This document shows positions 22,755-35,402 of a stretch of DNA of 64,000 bases, piece after piece. The DNA is taken from the NCBI GenBank assembly GCA_022457065.1, contig JAJGBQ010000003.1:1116001-1180000 (forward strand). Reading direction: 5' to 3'. The notes beneath the pieces were generated by a model, which was not told the DNA's origin, did no database searches, and worked only from the letters and a program-made list of their open reading frames with translations. The translations under genes were made by a program, and so were the position numbers. This DNA comes from Curvularia sp. ZM96 (taxonomy: Eukaryota > Ascomycota > Dothideomycetes > Pleosporales > Pleosporaceae). Numbering within the stretch: the stretch's first letter is position 1; the number at the start of each line of letters is the position of its first letter.

Positions 22755-25700
22755 TTCTGCAGGCTCTTCTTTTGGAGCACTTCGTATTTGCTTGCATATA
22801 CCCTGTACCATTCCTTTACCCTTTTTTGATTTACCTTTCTTTCTTGTTCCTCTCGATTTTACTTTTCATTTGTTTACTCTTCATGGCCTCACTATTTCAT
22901 GGGCGATTATTGGTATCCAGGCCGACTTTCTTGACGCAACCTACTGGGGGGACTTTGTTTCGTTTACATACCTTTTTTTTGGTTTATGATACCATCACGG
23001 TCTGGATCTCCTCGTATTGCGCGGGTTTGCTGGGCTTGCAAAAAGTAGGACTTTGGCGTCACCATCACTATCATGTTCTAGAGGATACCACATGTGCTTA
23101 GCGATCAATTGGCTAACATACGCACACGCAACACGCACACACACTTAGATGCACGAATATCACACCCTTGTTTGTATAGAGCAAATTGCATGTTTTACCC
23201 TGCTGGATGATCCCCTTGGCGTGATATGGCATGTTTAACCTTCCTGATGCGCATGTATTGGTTGAGGTGCGCATGCGTAGCTGCTAAAGCTAAAGCTAAC
23301 AGTCGCCGCGAATCTAGATTGTGCACGCCGTGACGTCTCGGGAAGGCGCAATGTCGCAGCAGGACCCCGTCGTCTTATTAGTCGACATAGCCAAAACGTT
23401 GCAAACTCCACCACGGTGACTTCCGCTGTCAGGCAAATCCGGTGCGCAGAAAATTCCGGCAGAATTAACTGGTTCGGCCTGCTCGGCGGATTGTACCCCT
23501 CACCCTTATGTCGGCCCCATTATACTCCCTATAACTTCACACGATATAGACCTCCATACCGTCCATGTACCCGCCGTTTGTGCGCCTCCCGCGCTGACAG
23601 GCGATCTCACACCATGAGACTTTTATGCACCAAGACTATGCAAGCAACAAAGGTTATTGTTTTACTTTGTTATTTAATTTTTTTTAACCTCGTTGAACAC
23701 GATTACGTACCGCGGCGTCCATCGAGATCGACAGTACTGTGTCTTCTGATCAGCGATTGACCAAGCCAGAGTCGATACCGGCTCCGCATCATAGCTGCGC
23801 GACGGGACAAGCAATGGGCAATATCAAGACCTGCGTTTTCGGGATTAGTCCACCTTGTTCGTCGTTGGACGGGTCGTGTGGTCAAAGCACTCCGCACTGC
23901 AGCAAGCCCACATCAATGTCCCACTCGTACGACAGCAGATTATTCTTCGTGAGACATGCAATGGAGGTCGAGATCTGGCGCCGTGGACTTGTACCTGGCA
24001 TACACGCTGGGCCGTTGTAAGCCCGTTTGCACGGCCGTCGCAATAACTGACGTCAAATCCACCCTCTCTGGTGCCAGGGCTCACACCAACAGGCCCAGTT
24101 ACGTACCTGCTCGTTCCACTTCTTACTCTCTTGTGTTACTGGCTATCTCACTCTCAAGCTGCCTCCGCGGCGCATGCAGCATGTTCAAGGAAACAACGGC
24201 CCTCTCTTATGACAGCATGCAACCAGCATGTGAAACGGTTCCATCCCAGCCCTGTTTGCATCCCAGCCACCCCTCGCCCAGTTGCGCTCCACAGAGGGGT
24301 TCACCGCACTCTCCCGTGACCCGCGACAATGGTCCATTGGCTGATTGAATTTAATCATTCACAGTCTTACTGTACCACTATCAATAATACGAAGGCTAGA
24401 AACATGACAATTCCCTGAAATCCTAAATGGGAGGCTACCCGCGTCAAATTCGCAACAAAAAGCTATTGCAATTGTTGAAGAGACGGGGGTTTGTAAGAAG
24501 CGGGCATATGTCGGGCCAATTCCACTACCGAACCGTTACAGAGGATGCAGAATGCAGATGCAACTCTTGAGGAGGCCCGAATCCTGCATTGCCGGCATCT
24601 GCTTTTTTTTTTCCTTAACTACTCTGGGTCCGGCTACGTCGCTGCACCTGGCAGTCACACAAAGCAAATTTCGCAGCACGTTTGCCCAAAGTCCAGATGC
24701 TCTAGATGCACAAAAATAAGCAAATGGCATCGAGACAGTGGTACCAAGTTTATCCATCCTCCCCGCCAATCAAGACTCGCTGCCGATGTGAAAAGACCCT
24801 CAAAATCAAAACATCAAACACAATTCCCACTTCGCTTCTCGGTTGCCTGTTTGATCGCCCTCGCTGTTGTCCCCTCGGTCTTAGTCCGCTGTGCTCTCGC
24901 TAATCTTTTCGTTCCCCTTGCCCTGAGCTAAGATTGTGCGTTTGTCCATACGGCCTTTCGTAACCCCCGACAAATCCCCTCGTATCGACAAACGCACGTG
25001 CGCCAGACCCTGGGCATGGTGTGTTCCCTTCCACTGCGAGGCGAGGCGGACGGGATTTCGGTTCGATCTTCAGCCACGGCTGAATGTGACAGGGGGGCAT
25101 TGGGACGTTGGGGCGTGTTAACAAACGGTTTTTTCTGAACCGCTATTCCAGTGTAGTCGAGCTGGACGGACTGCCCTTGTCTAACCTTTACGGATGGGGA
25201 ATCACAGGATGCACTTAGGCAAGCCTTGAGAAAACAAACGCCTTCACGGCTGTCGGCTCTTGTGTGCGCCTGCAGGATGCAGTGATGCACGCTGCAGACA
25301 TGTTGTGCCACGTCGTTGAGATTTCAAGGCACCTCTTTGCTTCTTTTGTCTCCGCAGCCAACAAACACTTCGAGATGCTGGACGGAGACGAGCTTGTGAA
25401 GACGTAATACTTACGTTGCTTCTTCCTTGCCTCAAGCGCTCCATCGTCATCACCCGCTATCCTCAACATAGTTTACTCATACTATTATCTTTTCTGTTCC
25501 CCGCCGCCGCCCACTTCTCCACCCGCAGCATTCCTTCGCATCACTGCTTCCGATCTCACGATATGTCCAGTATTCCCGTTAACTTTACGAAACAAGTATG
25601 TACCGTCCCGAACCTTGCAGCCTAGGCATGGGCGTCAAAAAGAAACGCTAGATCCATGAGTTCCCGCACACTGTTCCCCTCCCCCTCGCATTCGTTTGTG

Positions 25701-27468
25701 CCACTGGGGTCGTGAACCAGAAAAGGCAAATATGCACGGCAAGCCGAAGGGGGCCAGGGGTTCGCATACGTTTATAGTACATGCATACCGATATGTCTGA
25801 TTTTGGCCATAACAGCACGTCGGTATGTGGAGGGGGAAACGTAACGAGACCGATGTCATCAATAATCAGGCTTGACTATTAGGTATATTTTCGATATTGT
25901 GTCTTTTAACGTTGCGGGGGCGGGGATGGACCCTGAACCCGGACCCTCCTATAGCGAACTTCCATATTAATATACCTACCGTCTTTTCAATACTATTACC
26001 ACTATCATATCGTATAGTAAGGGAATAATAAGAGTACCGAGTACCGCCACCCACAGCCTCGTTTCTCGTTTTCTCTCTCTCACTCGCTCCCGTAGTACTA
26101 CCCGAAAAAGCAAGCGAAAACGAGAACGAGATGGGGGCAAAAGCAAATATCAAGTGACTAAAGAAAGAAACCAACAAAAACGAAAAAAATGAGATGATGT
26201 GGCGTCCGGCTCGTACACCCGGGGAACTACGTATAGGCTAGAAGCCGTGCGTCGCCTCCTTCCGTTCGTTTGCCACAAACATACACACACATCCCACATA
26301 GCTGCATGTAAGCCGTACATACACACATGCGCGAGATCGGGTTAACGCCATCTCTGTCAACCTCCCACACATATCCAGCCCTCCCCCCCTTCAGTAGGAG
26401 TATTGGTATTGATATTGTATTTTACCTCTTCCGGGTACCACTACACCCACCTCAGCCTATTCCTTCTTCCTATTCCAATCTCCTTTCTTTTTCCTTAACT
26501 TAATCGTCCCGCCAATAAAACCTCCGCTCCGCTCTCATGCGCGCGTGCGCGGGCCATGCCTACCAAACCACATACCCTTCCCCAACTCCTAAACCTACCT
26601 AATTTCGCTCTTTTTTTTTTGCTTTTGATGGGTAGGCGCCTGTGCGGCAACTGATCTGGGTTCCCGTCGCATATGTACATGTACGTATCGGGGAGGGGCG
26701 TGCGCGCATGCGTGCGCCCGCGATGGCGGCGGATAAACCCCACTTGTAACATCTGTCTGCCGCTTTCCCCCCGATGTACATATGTACGTAGGACTGTATA
26801 CGTGTGTAGTACAGGCAGTTTGTTTGCTTTTTGACATGCCTATGCACCGTTTGTGGGCGCTGATTTTTTTTTCTGGATCAGCATCTCAATGTCTCTACCC
26901 CTCTAGGATTATGGTAGGGAGGGGGGCATGAGGAAGGGAGAGTAGCGTGTTGTAGGTGGAGGAAAAGGTCAACCGATACTGCATAAGAGATGTTTGGGTT
27001 GTCGACTTCTTTTCCTATGTACACCTATTTCCCGATGCAGTGCCGAAGATTTACGGAGCTGAGTAAATCTTTGAAACATTAACGCTGGGTGGGTGGTGTG
27101 GAGAGTAACGTTGCCCAGATGACGTTAGTCTGAGATCTGTGTGGCTTTTGCTTTTTGGGGCCATCTCAGTTCGTTTTCTTTCTTTGCTTTTGCCGTTCAG
27201 ATGGGCTCCGAGGATCTGGGCTGGTGACGTAGTGATCTCCGGTAACGGAGAAACAGTTTTTTTTCTTCTTTTGACCCTACGTAGGCGGTGGTAGGTGTTT
27301 TTCTTTTTTTGCTGGTCTAGTTCCTGTGCGCATATGGTTTGTAGTCTAGATCTGGATCGTGCGATGGAGAAGATAAAAAGGAAAGGAGTGAAGGATGATG
27401 CAAGTGTAAGCATGTGATATGAATTGTGGGCTACGTATTACGCATATATGCATCCCTTTTACTTTTTC
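22755..27468. other. 4.7 kb without a supported gene
   Basis: The first part is T-rich 3' flank of the Far1-like gene. A hexamer repeat (GCTAAA three times) sits at about 23283-23300. Two stretches look like promoters or leaders, near 24800-24930 and 25420-25560. The second is followed by an ATG at 25563 that opens MSSIPVNFTKQ and then a GTATGT donor, but no downstream exon could be found. A 62-codon open stretch at 25219-25407 (+) begins after a TTAG and looks somewhat protein-like. From 25860 to 27060 the sequence is low-complexity with homopolymer runs. The right end is the 3' flank of the hydrolase gene. Confidence 0.45.
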
Positions 27469-28746
27469 TTACAGCGAAGGGCCAACTGTATGTTTGGCGT
27501 ATTTTTCAACAAAAGCAGTCACATGTTCCGTGACCTCTTTTGGATTCGAGGCGCTCAGGAAGTGCTGTCCGCCTTCAATGATTTCCAGTCGCGCGTCTGG
27601 CGAGCTTGTGAAGAGCTTGATTTCTTCTTGCGCGTTTAGAATGGAATACACCACGTCTTTAGTTCCCTGAATCACACTTTCAGTACGCGTGGTCTCAAAG
27701 AGCATGTCTGGCGTTCTTCCAAGTACAACAGAACTCTCCAGGTAACAAGGATATCTGAGAGGTAGAGAGAAGGGTGAACTCACATGCAACCATAAAACAG
27801 GACACACGACATCCGCAGCCCTCAAATGCAAGCCATCTCTATCTCGCAGGTTAATGGCAGCCATGCGCATCCTCTTCCTGCCTTCGTCGCCTCCATAATT
27901 CTTCACCAGCTCTCCGTACCAAAAGTCATGGAGGTGGGCTGCAAGATCTGGCCCAAAGCCTTGCTCCATTAGGAAACCGGCGAATTCCTTGCTGGGCGCA
28001 AAGTCGGGTGTGGGCTGGTTGTTCTTTGCACTGAATTCGCCGGTGATGAGGTTGGCGAGGGCGTCTTTGGAATGCCAGCATCCTAGTTGACGGCTGCGTT
28101 CGGATTCGTAGTCCATGGATGTGCCGAGAGGGATGATGCCTAGAATCTGTGAGAGAGGGTTAGCTGATGTTGGTTCTCTTTGATCTTCATAATAGATTTT
28201 TCCTCCTCCTCCTTCTCCTTCTGGTTCGTCTTTGTCGTCGCCCTCGCCTCCATATATTTCTTCTTGCCCTTCTCATTCTCACCTCTATAAAACGCTTGCA
28301 CGCCTTATATCCCGATCCCAGCTCATTCCCCCCTCCAAGAACAACACGACAATACCCAAAAGAACTCAAGCTCAACATACCTTACTTGGACTCAACAGCG
28401 CCATCCTCACCGTAACCCAACCACCCTGGCTCGTCCCCAGCACAAACGCCTTCTCGACGCCCAAACCCTCCATAACCTGCAGATTCATCATTGCCGTATC
28501 CCAATACGTCCAGTGCTCCACCTTATGGGCACGCGTCTGGCCATGGCCCAGCAGCTCAATCGCCAGCAGATTCATCTTGCTAGTAAGGGCATTGTCGCTG
28601 AAGAAAGAGTCGTACAGCGCTGCCGAGGTGAGAAAGGAATTCACAAGCACGAGAGTGGGTTTGCTCGAGTCAAAGGGAGTCGAGAGGCGATATGAAGCGG
28701 TTATGCCGCCGAGATGGGGGACGGTAATTGTTTGCGTGTCTGGCAT
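27469..28746 (-). CDS. Alpha/beta hydrolase fold protein
   Basis: Three exons, 28746-28381, 28146-27784 and 27666-27469, encode 308 residues, all joins in phase 0. The second join gives VLWLHGTKDVVYSILNAQEE, which restores the acid-bearing strand and rules out the longer unspliced frame. The nucleophile elbow is LGTSQGGW with Ser106. The acid is probably the Asp in GTKDVVYS, and the base the His in EGGQHFLS. No signal peptide is seen, so it is probably cytosolic. The fold covers esterases, lipases and haloalkane dehalogenase relatives; the substrate cannot be read from sequence. Confidence 0.86.
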
Positions 28747-30198
28747 TGTGGATTGCGTTTGGATGAATATGATGGATGCGTGTTGGCGGGGGAGAAGAAA
28801 AAATCAGTAGTTATCGAACGAATGCTCGGTTATGTCTTGTTTGGGGGGCCTCATGTGGTAATGCCTTTTAGGGGCGGTGCTCTGGAACGATGGCCAAGGC
28901 AAGTGCTGACCGCTCTTGTGGGCGTTGTTCCAATGGTCTGCAAGAGATCTCCATAGCTAAGTGTCTACCATGTGGAGCTATTTGTGGCTTGTTGCGGGTT
29001 TTGACAACACAGGTGCAGCCACTGACTAGGACGGCCAATGACTCCGAGGAACCGCACGAGCTCTGAATATTCAGGTGGGGCTGACAGCGAATAGCTTCAT
29101 TTCATCCGGCCAGGAGCTTGCTACAGAAACTTTCATTGTAGCTCTCTTGCAAGGTTGGAAACTTTCTACTATGGGGAGTGCTTTGCTTGATGATCTACAA
29201 ACCGCGCGTGATTCGCTCGGGACTTTTGGATGATGTGGGGGTCATCCGATGTAGCTCATTGTGGGGGTAAGACAAGAGCGCCAGCCGAGGGGTATTTCGC
29301 ATTACCGAGGTGGGAAGTAACCCTTCTATTTACTACAGTCATGTGCTGATAGTTGTCAACATTAAATCTTGAGTTACTAGCTATGTGTAAATTGCATGCC
29401 AGCTAAAACCCTCGCCAAACAACACAAGAGGCGCTGTGTAGGAGGAAAACTTAAGAGTTCTTAAGAACATTTGCATCACTGTTGGAGTGAGAATGTTAAA
29501 GAAAGCAAACCTTGATATAAGGGAAACAGAGCCAGCAGCAAATCAGCAATGTGTAAGGCTGCGTATATTCTGGAAACGTGCGCTTTCCCTGACACTAGTA
29601 ACATCTTTGAAATTAAGACATCTCTACAGATACCGGTTTGACTTTCTTCTTAAGTAAAAGCCGCTTTTCGATCAAGTAAATGTTGATTAAGAGAGCTTCT
29701 ACTTAGCCCCTGGAGACAAGAGCTGTCAGGTTGAAGAAATGAGCTTAACAACCCGAAGTCCGATCATTGGTGCAGATCTTCATACCAAACACAGCTACTA
29801 CTTACCGTTGCACTACACTATGCTCGCTTGTTTGCTTTATTTTTAGCACGCATATACATGCATATGCTTTAGCGTGCTATCAACTGTAGAACTTCTTGTC
29901 TTCTTCCCTGTCAAACCTAGAACCGCTGGTACAACCTTTTGATGTGAAAATAGCAAATCATACGATAAATAAGGATGCGCTTTGTAATAACAGGACTACC
30001 GTGTATACTAACCACGTTATACATGGCTAACATACAATTGTAATTCATACAGGGATTGGAGATATCAGAATTCAAAGTGTTGTAGCGAAAGCATCACACA
30101 GCCAAATCATTTGAAATATATCATTATTCGTATTCAGAAAAGTACCCAGAGGTGTTTCGTAGCTCATCAGAACAGCCAATGTCTTTACCAATCAACCC
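28747..30198. other. 1.45 kb intergenic, AT-rich
   Basis: No gene is supported. This is the promoter side of the hydrolase and the 3' flank of the alcohol dehydrogenase. A nested inverted repeat at 29844-29879 is described in the findings. The stretch from about 29330 to 30190 is notably AT-rich and without long open frames, as in decayed repeat sequence. Confidence 0.5.
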
Positions 30199-31383
30199 CT
30201 AGTTCTCAAGAACGTACCTATACCTAGCTTTGCCATCGTTCATGTCAACAATGGCATTGTTAGCATCTTTCATCGGCCTCTTCTGGATCCACGGCTTGAT
30301 CTTCTTCTCAGCAGCAAACTCCAACATCTCCTTGATCTCTCCAGGCGCACCAATACCACTACCAGCGACCTTGATTCCACTCGCGAGCAGCGTAAAAGCA
30401 TTGATGTTAGGCAGCTCGCCCTTGTCTGGCGCACCAACCTGAACGAAGTCGCCAAAGGTCTTGAGCATTCCCAGGTAGCCGTTGAGGGGCATCTTAGCGC
30501 TCGAGACAGTGCAGATGATGAGGTCCAACGTGCCAGCATTGTGCTTAGCCCAGTCCTCGTCTTCATCGGTAGCGATGTAGGCGTCGGCACCGAGCTTGAG
30601 CACATCGTCGCGCTTTTCAGCCTTACGGCTGATTCCTACGACTTTGTCTGCGCCGAGAGCTTTGGCGAAGAGGACGGCGAAATGGCCCAGGCCGCCAACT
30701 CCGACAATTCCAACAGTTTTACCGGGACCACAGCCGAATCTTTTCAGTGGTGAATATACAGTCTAGTAGTTGCGGCTGGGTTAGTGGAGGTTCAGTACTA
30801 TCGTGACTGAGAAGCGACTTACTATTCCTCCACAGAGCATAGGAGCTGCATCAGCGCTGTCCAGACCATCCGGGATTTTGATCACGAAGTGTCCGTTGGT
30901 ACGGTTGTGTTTGGCGTATCCTCCGTAAGACTTGCCCTCGTCACCGGGGTAAATGGAACCATAGGTAGTGACATTACCGCGCTTGCAGTGGTTCTCTATG
31001 CCTTTTGAGCACTCAGGGCAGTCAGGCTGCAAGCAAGAGCGTGCTTGCGCTCCAACACCGACACGGTCGCCCTCCTTGACGTGCTTGACATTCTTGCCGA
31101 CTTTGACGGCCTTGCCAATGATCTCATGACCAACTACGCATGCTGCGGTATGTTAGTATGCCAAGTGATTTAGGGATGACGAAATACTCGTACGGTATGG
31201 AGTTGGTGCCCAACCAGAACTCAGCATATGCAAATCTGAGCCACAGATACCACAGTGTGAAATCTCAATGTCGACGTCGTCCTCGGTCCATTTCTTAGGC
31301 TCGAATTGACCCCACTCCATCTTTCCGTTCACGCTCTCCTGGTCCTTGCCAAGCCATCCTTCGAATTTGGTGTCTGTAGCCAT
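30199..31383 (-). CDS. Zinc-dependent, NADP-type alcohol dehydrogenase (ADH6/CAD-like)
   Basis: Three exons, 31383-31194, 31142-30823 and 30762-30199, encode 357 residues, a normal length for the family. Catalytic zinc ligands are present: Cys44 in CGICGSDLH, His69 in VVGHEIIG, and the Cys in APMLCGG. The structural zinc lobe is CLQPDCPECSKGIENHC. The cofactor loop is VGVGGLGHFAVLFAKALGA, and SRKAEKRDD after it fits NADP preference. The family reduces aldehydes such as cinnamaldehyde, furfural and fusel aldehydes to alcohols in the cytosol. A TATATAT element on the minus strand at 31476-31482 lies about 93 bases before the start codon. Confidence 0.92.
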
Positions 31384-32093
31384 TGTGTTGTTGATGTGAA
31401 TGTAGCTTTTAATTTGTATTGCAGGAATTGATGTGGATTCGATGATGCCTTTTGGTCGAAGAACGGAGCTCTCTCATATATACTACAACAATCCACCGAC
31501 TCCACCAAAAAATTAGAGCATGACGTTTACATCGATTTCGTCCGCCTAGAAAATGTTACCCCCGGCTTTAACTTGTTGAATCCGGGGCTGGGCCGCAAGA
31601 TGCAGTTCATTTTGAGTGGAACCGGCCGGCGATTAGTCGCGACAGCCCGTCATCGACCCGTGACAGGCGGTCTGTTGTCATCGAGAAAGGATGGTATCCA
31701 CCACGCTACCATTGTGCACAATTGCACTGTCTTTTCATTGGCTACGTGCCTTGCGCTAACAAAATGACCGACAGATGTCGGGGTAGCTATGGCCAGATTC
31801 GTCGGAAGGGCCGAACATGCAAAAAGTTGGCTACTAAACAATGTTCACTAATGATGTCGGATTTAATAACGCGAGGAAATTCTCAAGGCAGCATGATCTG
31901 AGCAGTACGGAATAAGGCGGATGTAAGTAGATACGTAAACCACAAGTCTTTGGCAGTGGCCTGACATGGAAGCATATCTACATTCCCTTATCTGATCTTA
32001 TCGTTGCGAGTCGCATTTGCGTACTGTATTGATTTGAGTTCATTGAAAAACATTCTGTGGAGTAGAGCATTTTTCTCGATCATGACTGTGAAT
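31384..32093. other. Intergenic, alcohol dehydrogenase promoter
   Basis: The left part is the promoter of the alcohol dehydrogenase, with a TATATAT element (minus strand) at 31476-31482. The right part is the 3' flank of the dehydratase gene. No further gene or repeat is seen. Confidence 0.5.
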
Positions 32094-33748
32094 TTACCGG
32101 AAGCGCTCAAAACGCTCTTCCTCGGCCATGCGCTTGTTTACACGCTCAATTGTCTCAGCATCGTAGAGGTCTTCAAGACTCTTTTCGCCCTTCAATATCT
32201 CCTTCTCATGCTTGTTCGCCTCTTCCTTCGTCATGAGAACCAGATCTCTCATCTTCAAATGACTGTTCTTCTGTCCTGGTGTGCTTTCATCAACAAAGTT
32301 TTCGGTTGGCTTCTTCCACCTTGTCAATATCAGGCGTGTGGACAATCCGCTGATTATGCTTCGTCCATTGTACACCTCTTCTACCAAATAGCCTACATCA
32401 TCCTGTGTGATGGGAATCTTGAGGCCAAGGGGATCCTCACTGAATAGCGCACGAGCCAAACGTTCTTCGGCACCTTGGAGAGCACCTAGAATACCATCGT
32501 ACATCTTATCCCGGGATTTGGATGGCAGATATTCTTGCGGATAGCCAGAGATGGAGAGGATAACGTGATTCGCAACAGCCAAACCAAAGATTGCTGGCAT
32601 AGTACCCAGCACTGGTAAGATTCGTACCCTGAAGTCTGCGAGAACCCCTAGCTCTCCGACGTTGCCTTTTGCAAATTCTTCTTCTGAAAGAGGCTGAAGC
32701 TCAGCCTTTCCAGGACCTGGCCTCTCGGTCGAGTAAACGACAGGTATTCCATCCTTGACGCCTTTCAATCGCAGCTTTCGTCTCGTAGACTTTGACAGAG
32801 GGTCATCTGTACTTGCTGAAATATCGCCAATGAAGATTCTGGTGGGATCAGATTTGCAACCTGCACCCATGGAAGAGATGACCTTGATGTTGTTCATGTA
32901 GCAGTAAGCCAAGAGAGCGACTTTGCTGTCGATGTTGTCAATGGCATCTATCACAAAATCCGGTTGCTGGCCATTCAGGGGCGATAGTTGAGCAGCCGCA
33001 GTTTGCTCACTGAATAGCTCATTCCGGCATTCGAAGTGGGTCCATGGTGTAATTTGCTCGAGTCGCTTGCGGAGGCAGTGTACCTTCGGTGTTCCGACAT
33101 CAGCGAGAGTTGCTACTGCGTGTCGATTGAGCGACGACAAAGTAACTTGGTCAAAATCTATGAGACGAAGTTTAGAGCATCCCGACCTTGCAAGGGCTGC
33201 TGTTGCGTGTGATCCAACTCCACCACAACCGACTACAATTACAAAAGCGCCCCGCAATTTGGCAAGTCCATCATCTGTAAGGAAGACTCGATTTCTTGCC
33301 AATTGCTCGAGGATAAGATCTAACAGACTTGTGAGAACTCGATGCAATGGAAGGTTCTTTTTCAAGATAATGACGTCGTACCGTCGTCATAATCACCTTT
33401 CCTCGCTCGCGCAGCTAGTGCTATGCTGCGTTCGTCTTCTTTACTTGGAGCAAATACATTCGAAGCGGCGCCATACTCCGTTAACTGTGATGTGTTAGAA
33501 GGTTTCTGGGTCTGGAAGCAAGAGGATCCCATGAAAAAGTCAACCAGCGTCAGTTCTATACTTACTCTTGACGGACGATGGTCGTCGCTGAGATCGGGAA
33601 TAGACGCTTTCAAGTCTGCTACTCTCGTCATACGTCGAGCCTTTTGATACCCGAGAATAGCACTGCCAACCACAAAGCCTGAGACTGCAGCAGTCGCCAC
33701 AAGCTGTGCATTGTGGGACTCGGTGGCCCGCGATATCCACGAAGGCAT
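32094..33748 (-). CDS. tRNA threonylcarbamoyladenosine dehydratase (ThiF/E1-like, TCD type)
   Basis: Three exons, 33748-33566, 33484-33382 and 33319-32094, encode 503 residues. The second join gives GDYDDDLILEQLARNRVFLTDDG, a family-typical entry into the ThiF domain. An N-terminal hydrophobic segment (LVATAAVSGFVVGSAILGY) fits the mitochondrial outer-membrane anchor of yeast Tcd1/Tcd2. The ATP-binding loop is VVGCGGVGSHATAALARSG, followed by RLIDFD and the Arg in LNRHAV. DAIDNIDSK follows further on. These enzymes cyclise t6A to ct6A at position 37 of ANN-decoding tRNAs, using ATP. Only one TCD-type gene is seen here. An in-frame ATG at 33769 would add seven residues. Confidence 0.9.
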
Positions 33749-34160
33749 GGTGGTGATATTGAGTCGCACAGCGTGAGAACGTACACCGGACTTACAATGT
33801 TATGGCCATGCAAAAAACAGAAACTGAAGAACAGAAAGAAAAACCGGCTGAAATTCTATGAAACGAGAAAGCGCTGTGGTGGATGATTTTTCGTCATGCT
33901 GAAAGTGTTGGCAGCCGCATCGAGTTGTCGGCGCTAGTGCGGATATGGTATCGGCTGAACCCTCCTTTGAGAAAACGCAGATGACCACCGGGCAAGCAGC
34001 AGCCGCCAGCAAACCATACGGACACGGGCAGACGCGTCTGAGACACTTCTCACGCGCCGGACAGGACGCCGGACTGTGGGGGAGCCTTTCTGCTCATAAG
34101 AGGCCTTTGCGCCCACTTTAACTCAGTGCGACCCGTACCTGGGAGGATCGAAGCGCAGCC
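33749..34160. promoter_or_regulatory. Divergent promoter of the TCD-type and NUC1 genes
   Basis: These 412 bases separate start codons of two divergently transcribed genes, both with products expected at mitochondria. No TATA box stands out; a housekeeping-type promoter is likely. Confidence 0.45.
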
Positions 34161-35183
34161 ATGTCGAAACTCACATTCGCCTTGATCGGTGCAGGCGGTG
34201 CAGCAGCCGGAGCTGCAGTAACCGCAGCACTATACTCGACCAGGAAGGATACATTCCAACCTCCGCCAGCTGTTACGACGAGAACAACCACAACCGTGAC
34301 TGGGCCCAACCGAACAGCAACCGTCCCAGTTCCCCCAGTGCCTCCAGTTCCCGCGGTCCCCGCATTCTCACCTACCGCGGTCGCTCAAAGAGCGCTCGTA
34401 GACCCCAGCGGCGTCTTCCAGTATGGCTTCCCCGGCCCTGTCAATGATCTTCGCCCTGCCGCCTCTCTCACATCGTCCTACGACCGACGGACGCGAAACC
34501 CAGCATGGGTTGCCGAACACATAACCCCAGAATCGCTAGCGAACAACAATGCGGATCGGAAGCACAGCGTCTTCGTTGAGGATCTCAGTATACCTGAGAT
34601 GTTCCGCGCAAAGCTCAAGGACTATTTCCGCAGTGGCTATGACAGAGGCCACCAAGTGCCCGCAGCAGATGCAAAGTGGAGCCAAGAAGCCATGGATGAC
34701 ACCTTTGCGTTGAGCAATATGTGCCCACAGGTGGGCGACGGCTTCAACCGCGATTATTGGGCCCATTTTGAAGACTTCTGCCGTCGACTTACACACAACT
34801 ACCCCTCCGTGCGCATTGTAACTGGTCCGCTGTATCTCCCCAAGCGCGATGCCGACGGCAAATGGCGTGTCTCCTACGAAGTCATCGGTTCACCACCCAA
34901 CGTCGCTGTACCTACCCACTTTTACAAAGTCATCTTTGCCGAAGACGGGAAGCAGGGCGGCAAAGTTGCGTTGGGAGCTTTTGTGTTGCCAAATGCAGTT
35001 ATTCCAAACCACAAGCCGTTGACGGACTTTGAAGTGCCAGTCGAGGTCGTAGAGAGGGCAAGTGGACTGGAATTTGCAACTAAGCTGAGTCCCGACAGGC
35101 GAAAGAGATTATGCCAAGAAGTCAACTGCAGCGTCATTGTCAGAGAGTATGCGCAGAGACAGAAGTCGTTTGGAAAGAAATAG
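34161..35183 (+). CDS. NUC1: Mitochondrial DNA/RNA non-specific endonuclease (EndoG/NUC1)
   Basis: A single exon encodes 340 residues. An N-terminal hydrophobic Ala/Gly-rich segment (LIGAGGAAAGAAVTAALY) is a membrane or import signal, followed by a Pro-rich linker. The nuclease domain carries the DRGH motif at residues 161-164, with His164 as the general base. NMCPQVGDGFNRDYW follows, with the Asn that binds magnesium. The family cleaves DNA and RNA in the mitochondrial intermembrane space or matrix, and after release takes part in programmed cell death and degradation of mitochondrial DNA. Length and motif order are normal. Confidence 0.95.
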   Translation: MSKLTFALIGAGGAAAGAAVTAALYSTRKDTFQPPPAVTTRTTTTVTGPNRTATVPVPPVPPVPAVPAFSPTAVAQRALVDPSGVFQYGFPGPVNDLRPAASLTSSYDRRTRNPAWVAEHITPESLANNNADRKHSVFVEDLSIPEMFRAKLKDYFRSGYDRGHQVPAADAKWSQEAMDDTFALSNMCPQVGDGFNRDYWAHFEDFCRRLTHNYPSVRIVTGPLYLPKRDADGKWRVSYEVIGSPPNVAVPTHFYKVIFAEDGKQGGKVALGAFVLPNAVIPNHKPLTDFEVPVEVVERASGLEFATKLSPDRRKRLCQEVNCSVIVREYAQRQKSFGKK

Positions 35184-35402
35184 ATCAAGGCCGTAGCTTG
35201 CTGTTTTGCCAATATCCTATCTTCATATACAGCTTGTGCTGCTAGTCGTACATTGTATAGTACATTTTCGTCTTCATACGTCGTCATACTCGTACAGACG
35301 CCATTTTCCCGTGTTACCCATGTACCCCAAAAAAGCGATACTGTCTAGCCTGCCTGCTTTATAATTTTGCTGAGACGGCCTTTCTTTCGCCTTCTGCGAA
35401 AT

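Noticed and set aside
27667..27783. Coding continuation through the second intron of the hydrolase gene
   Set aside because: The frame is open on one side, but splicing from 27783 to 27667 restores the conserved WLHGTKDVVYS block, so this segment is treated as intron.
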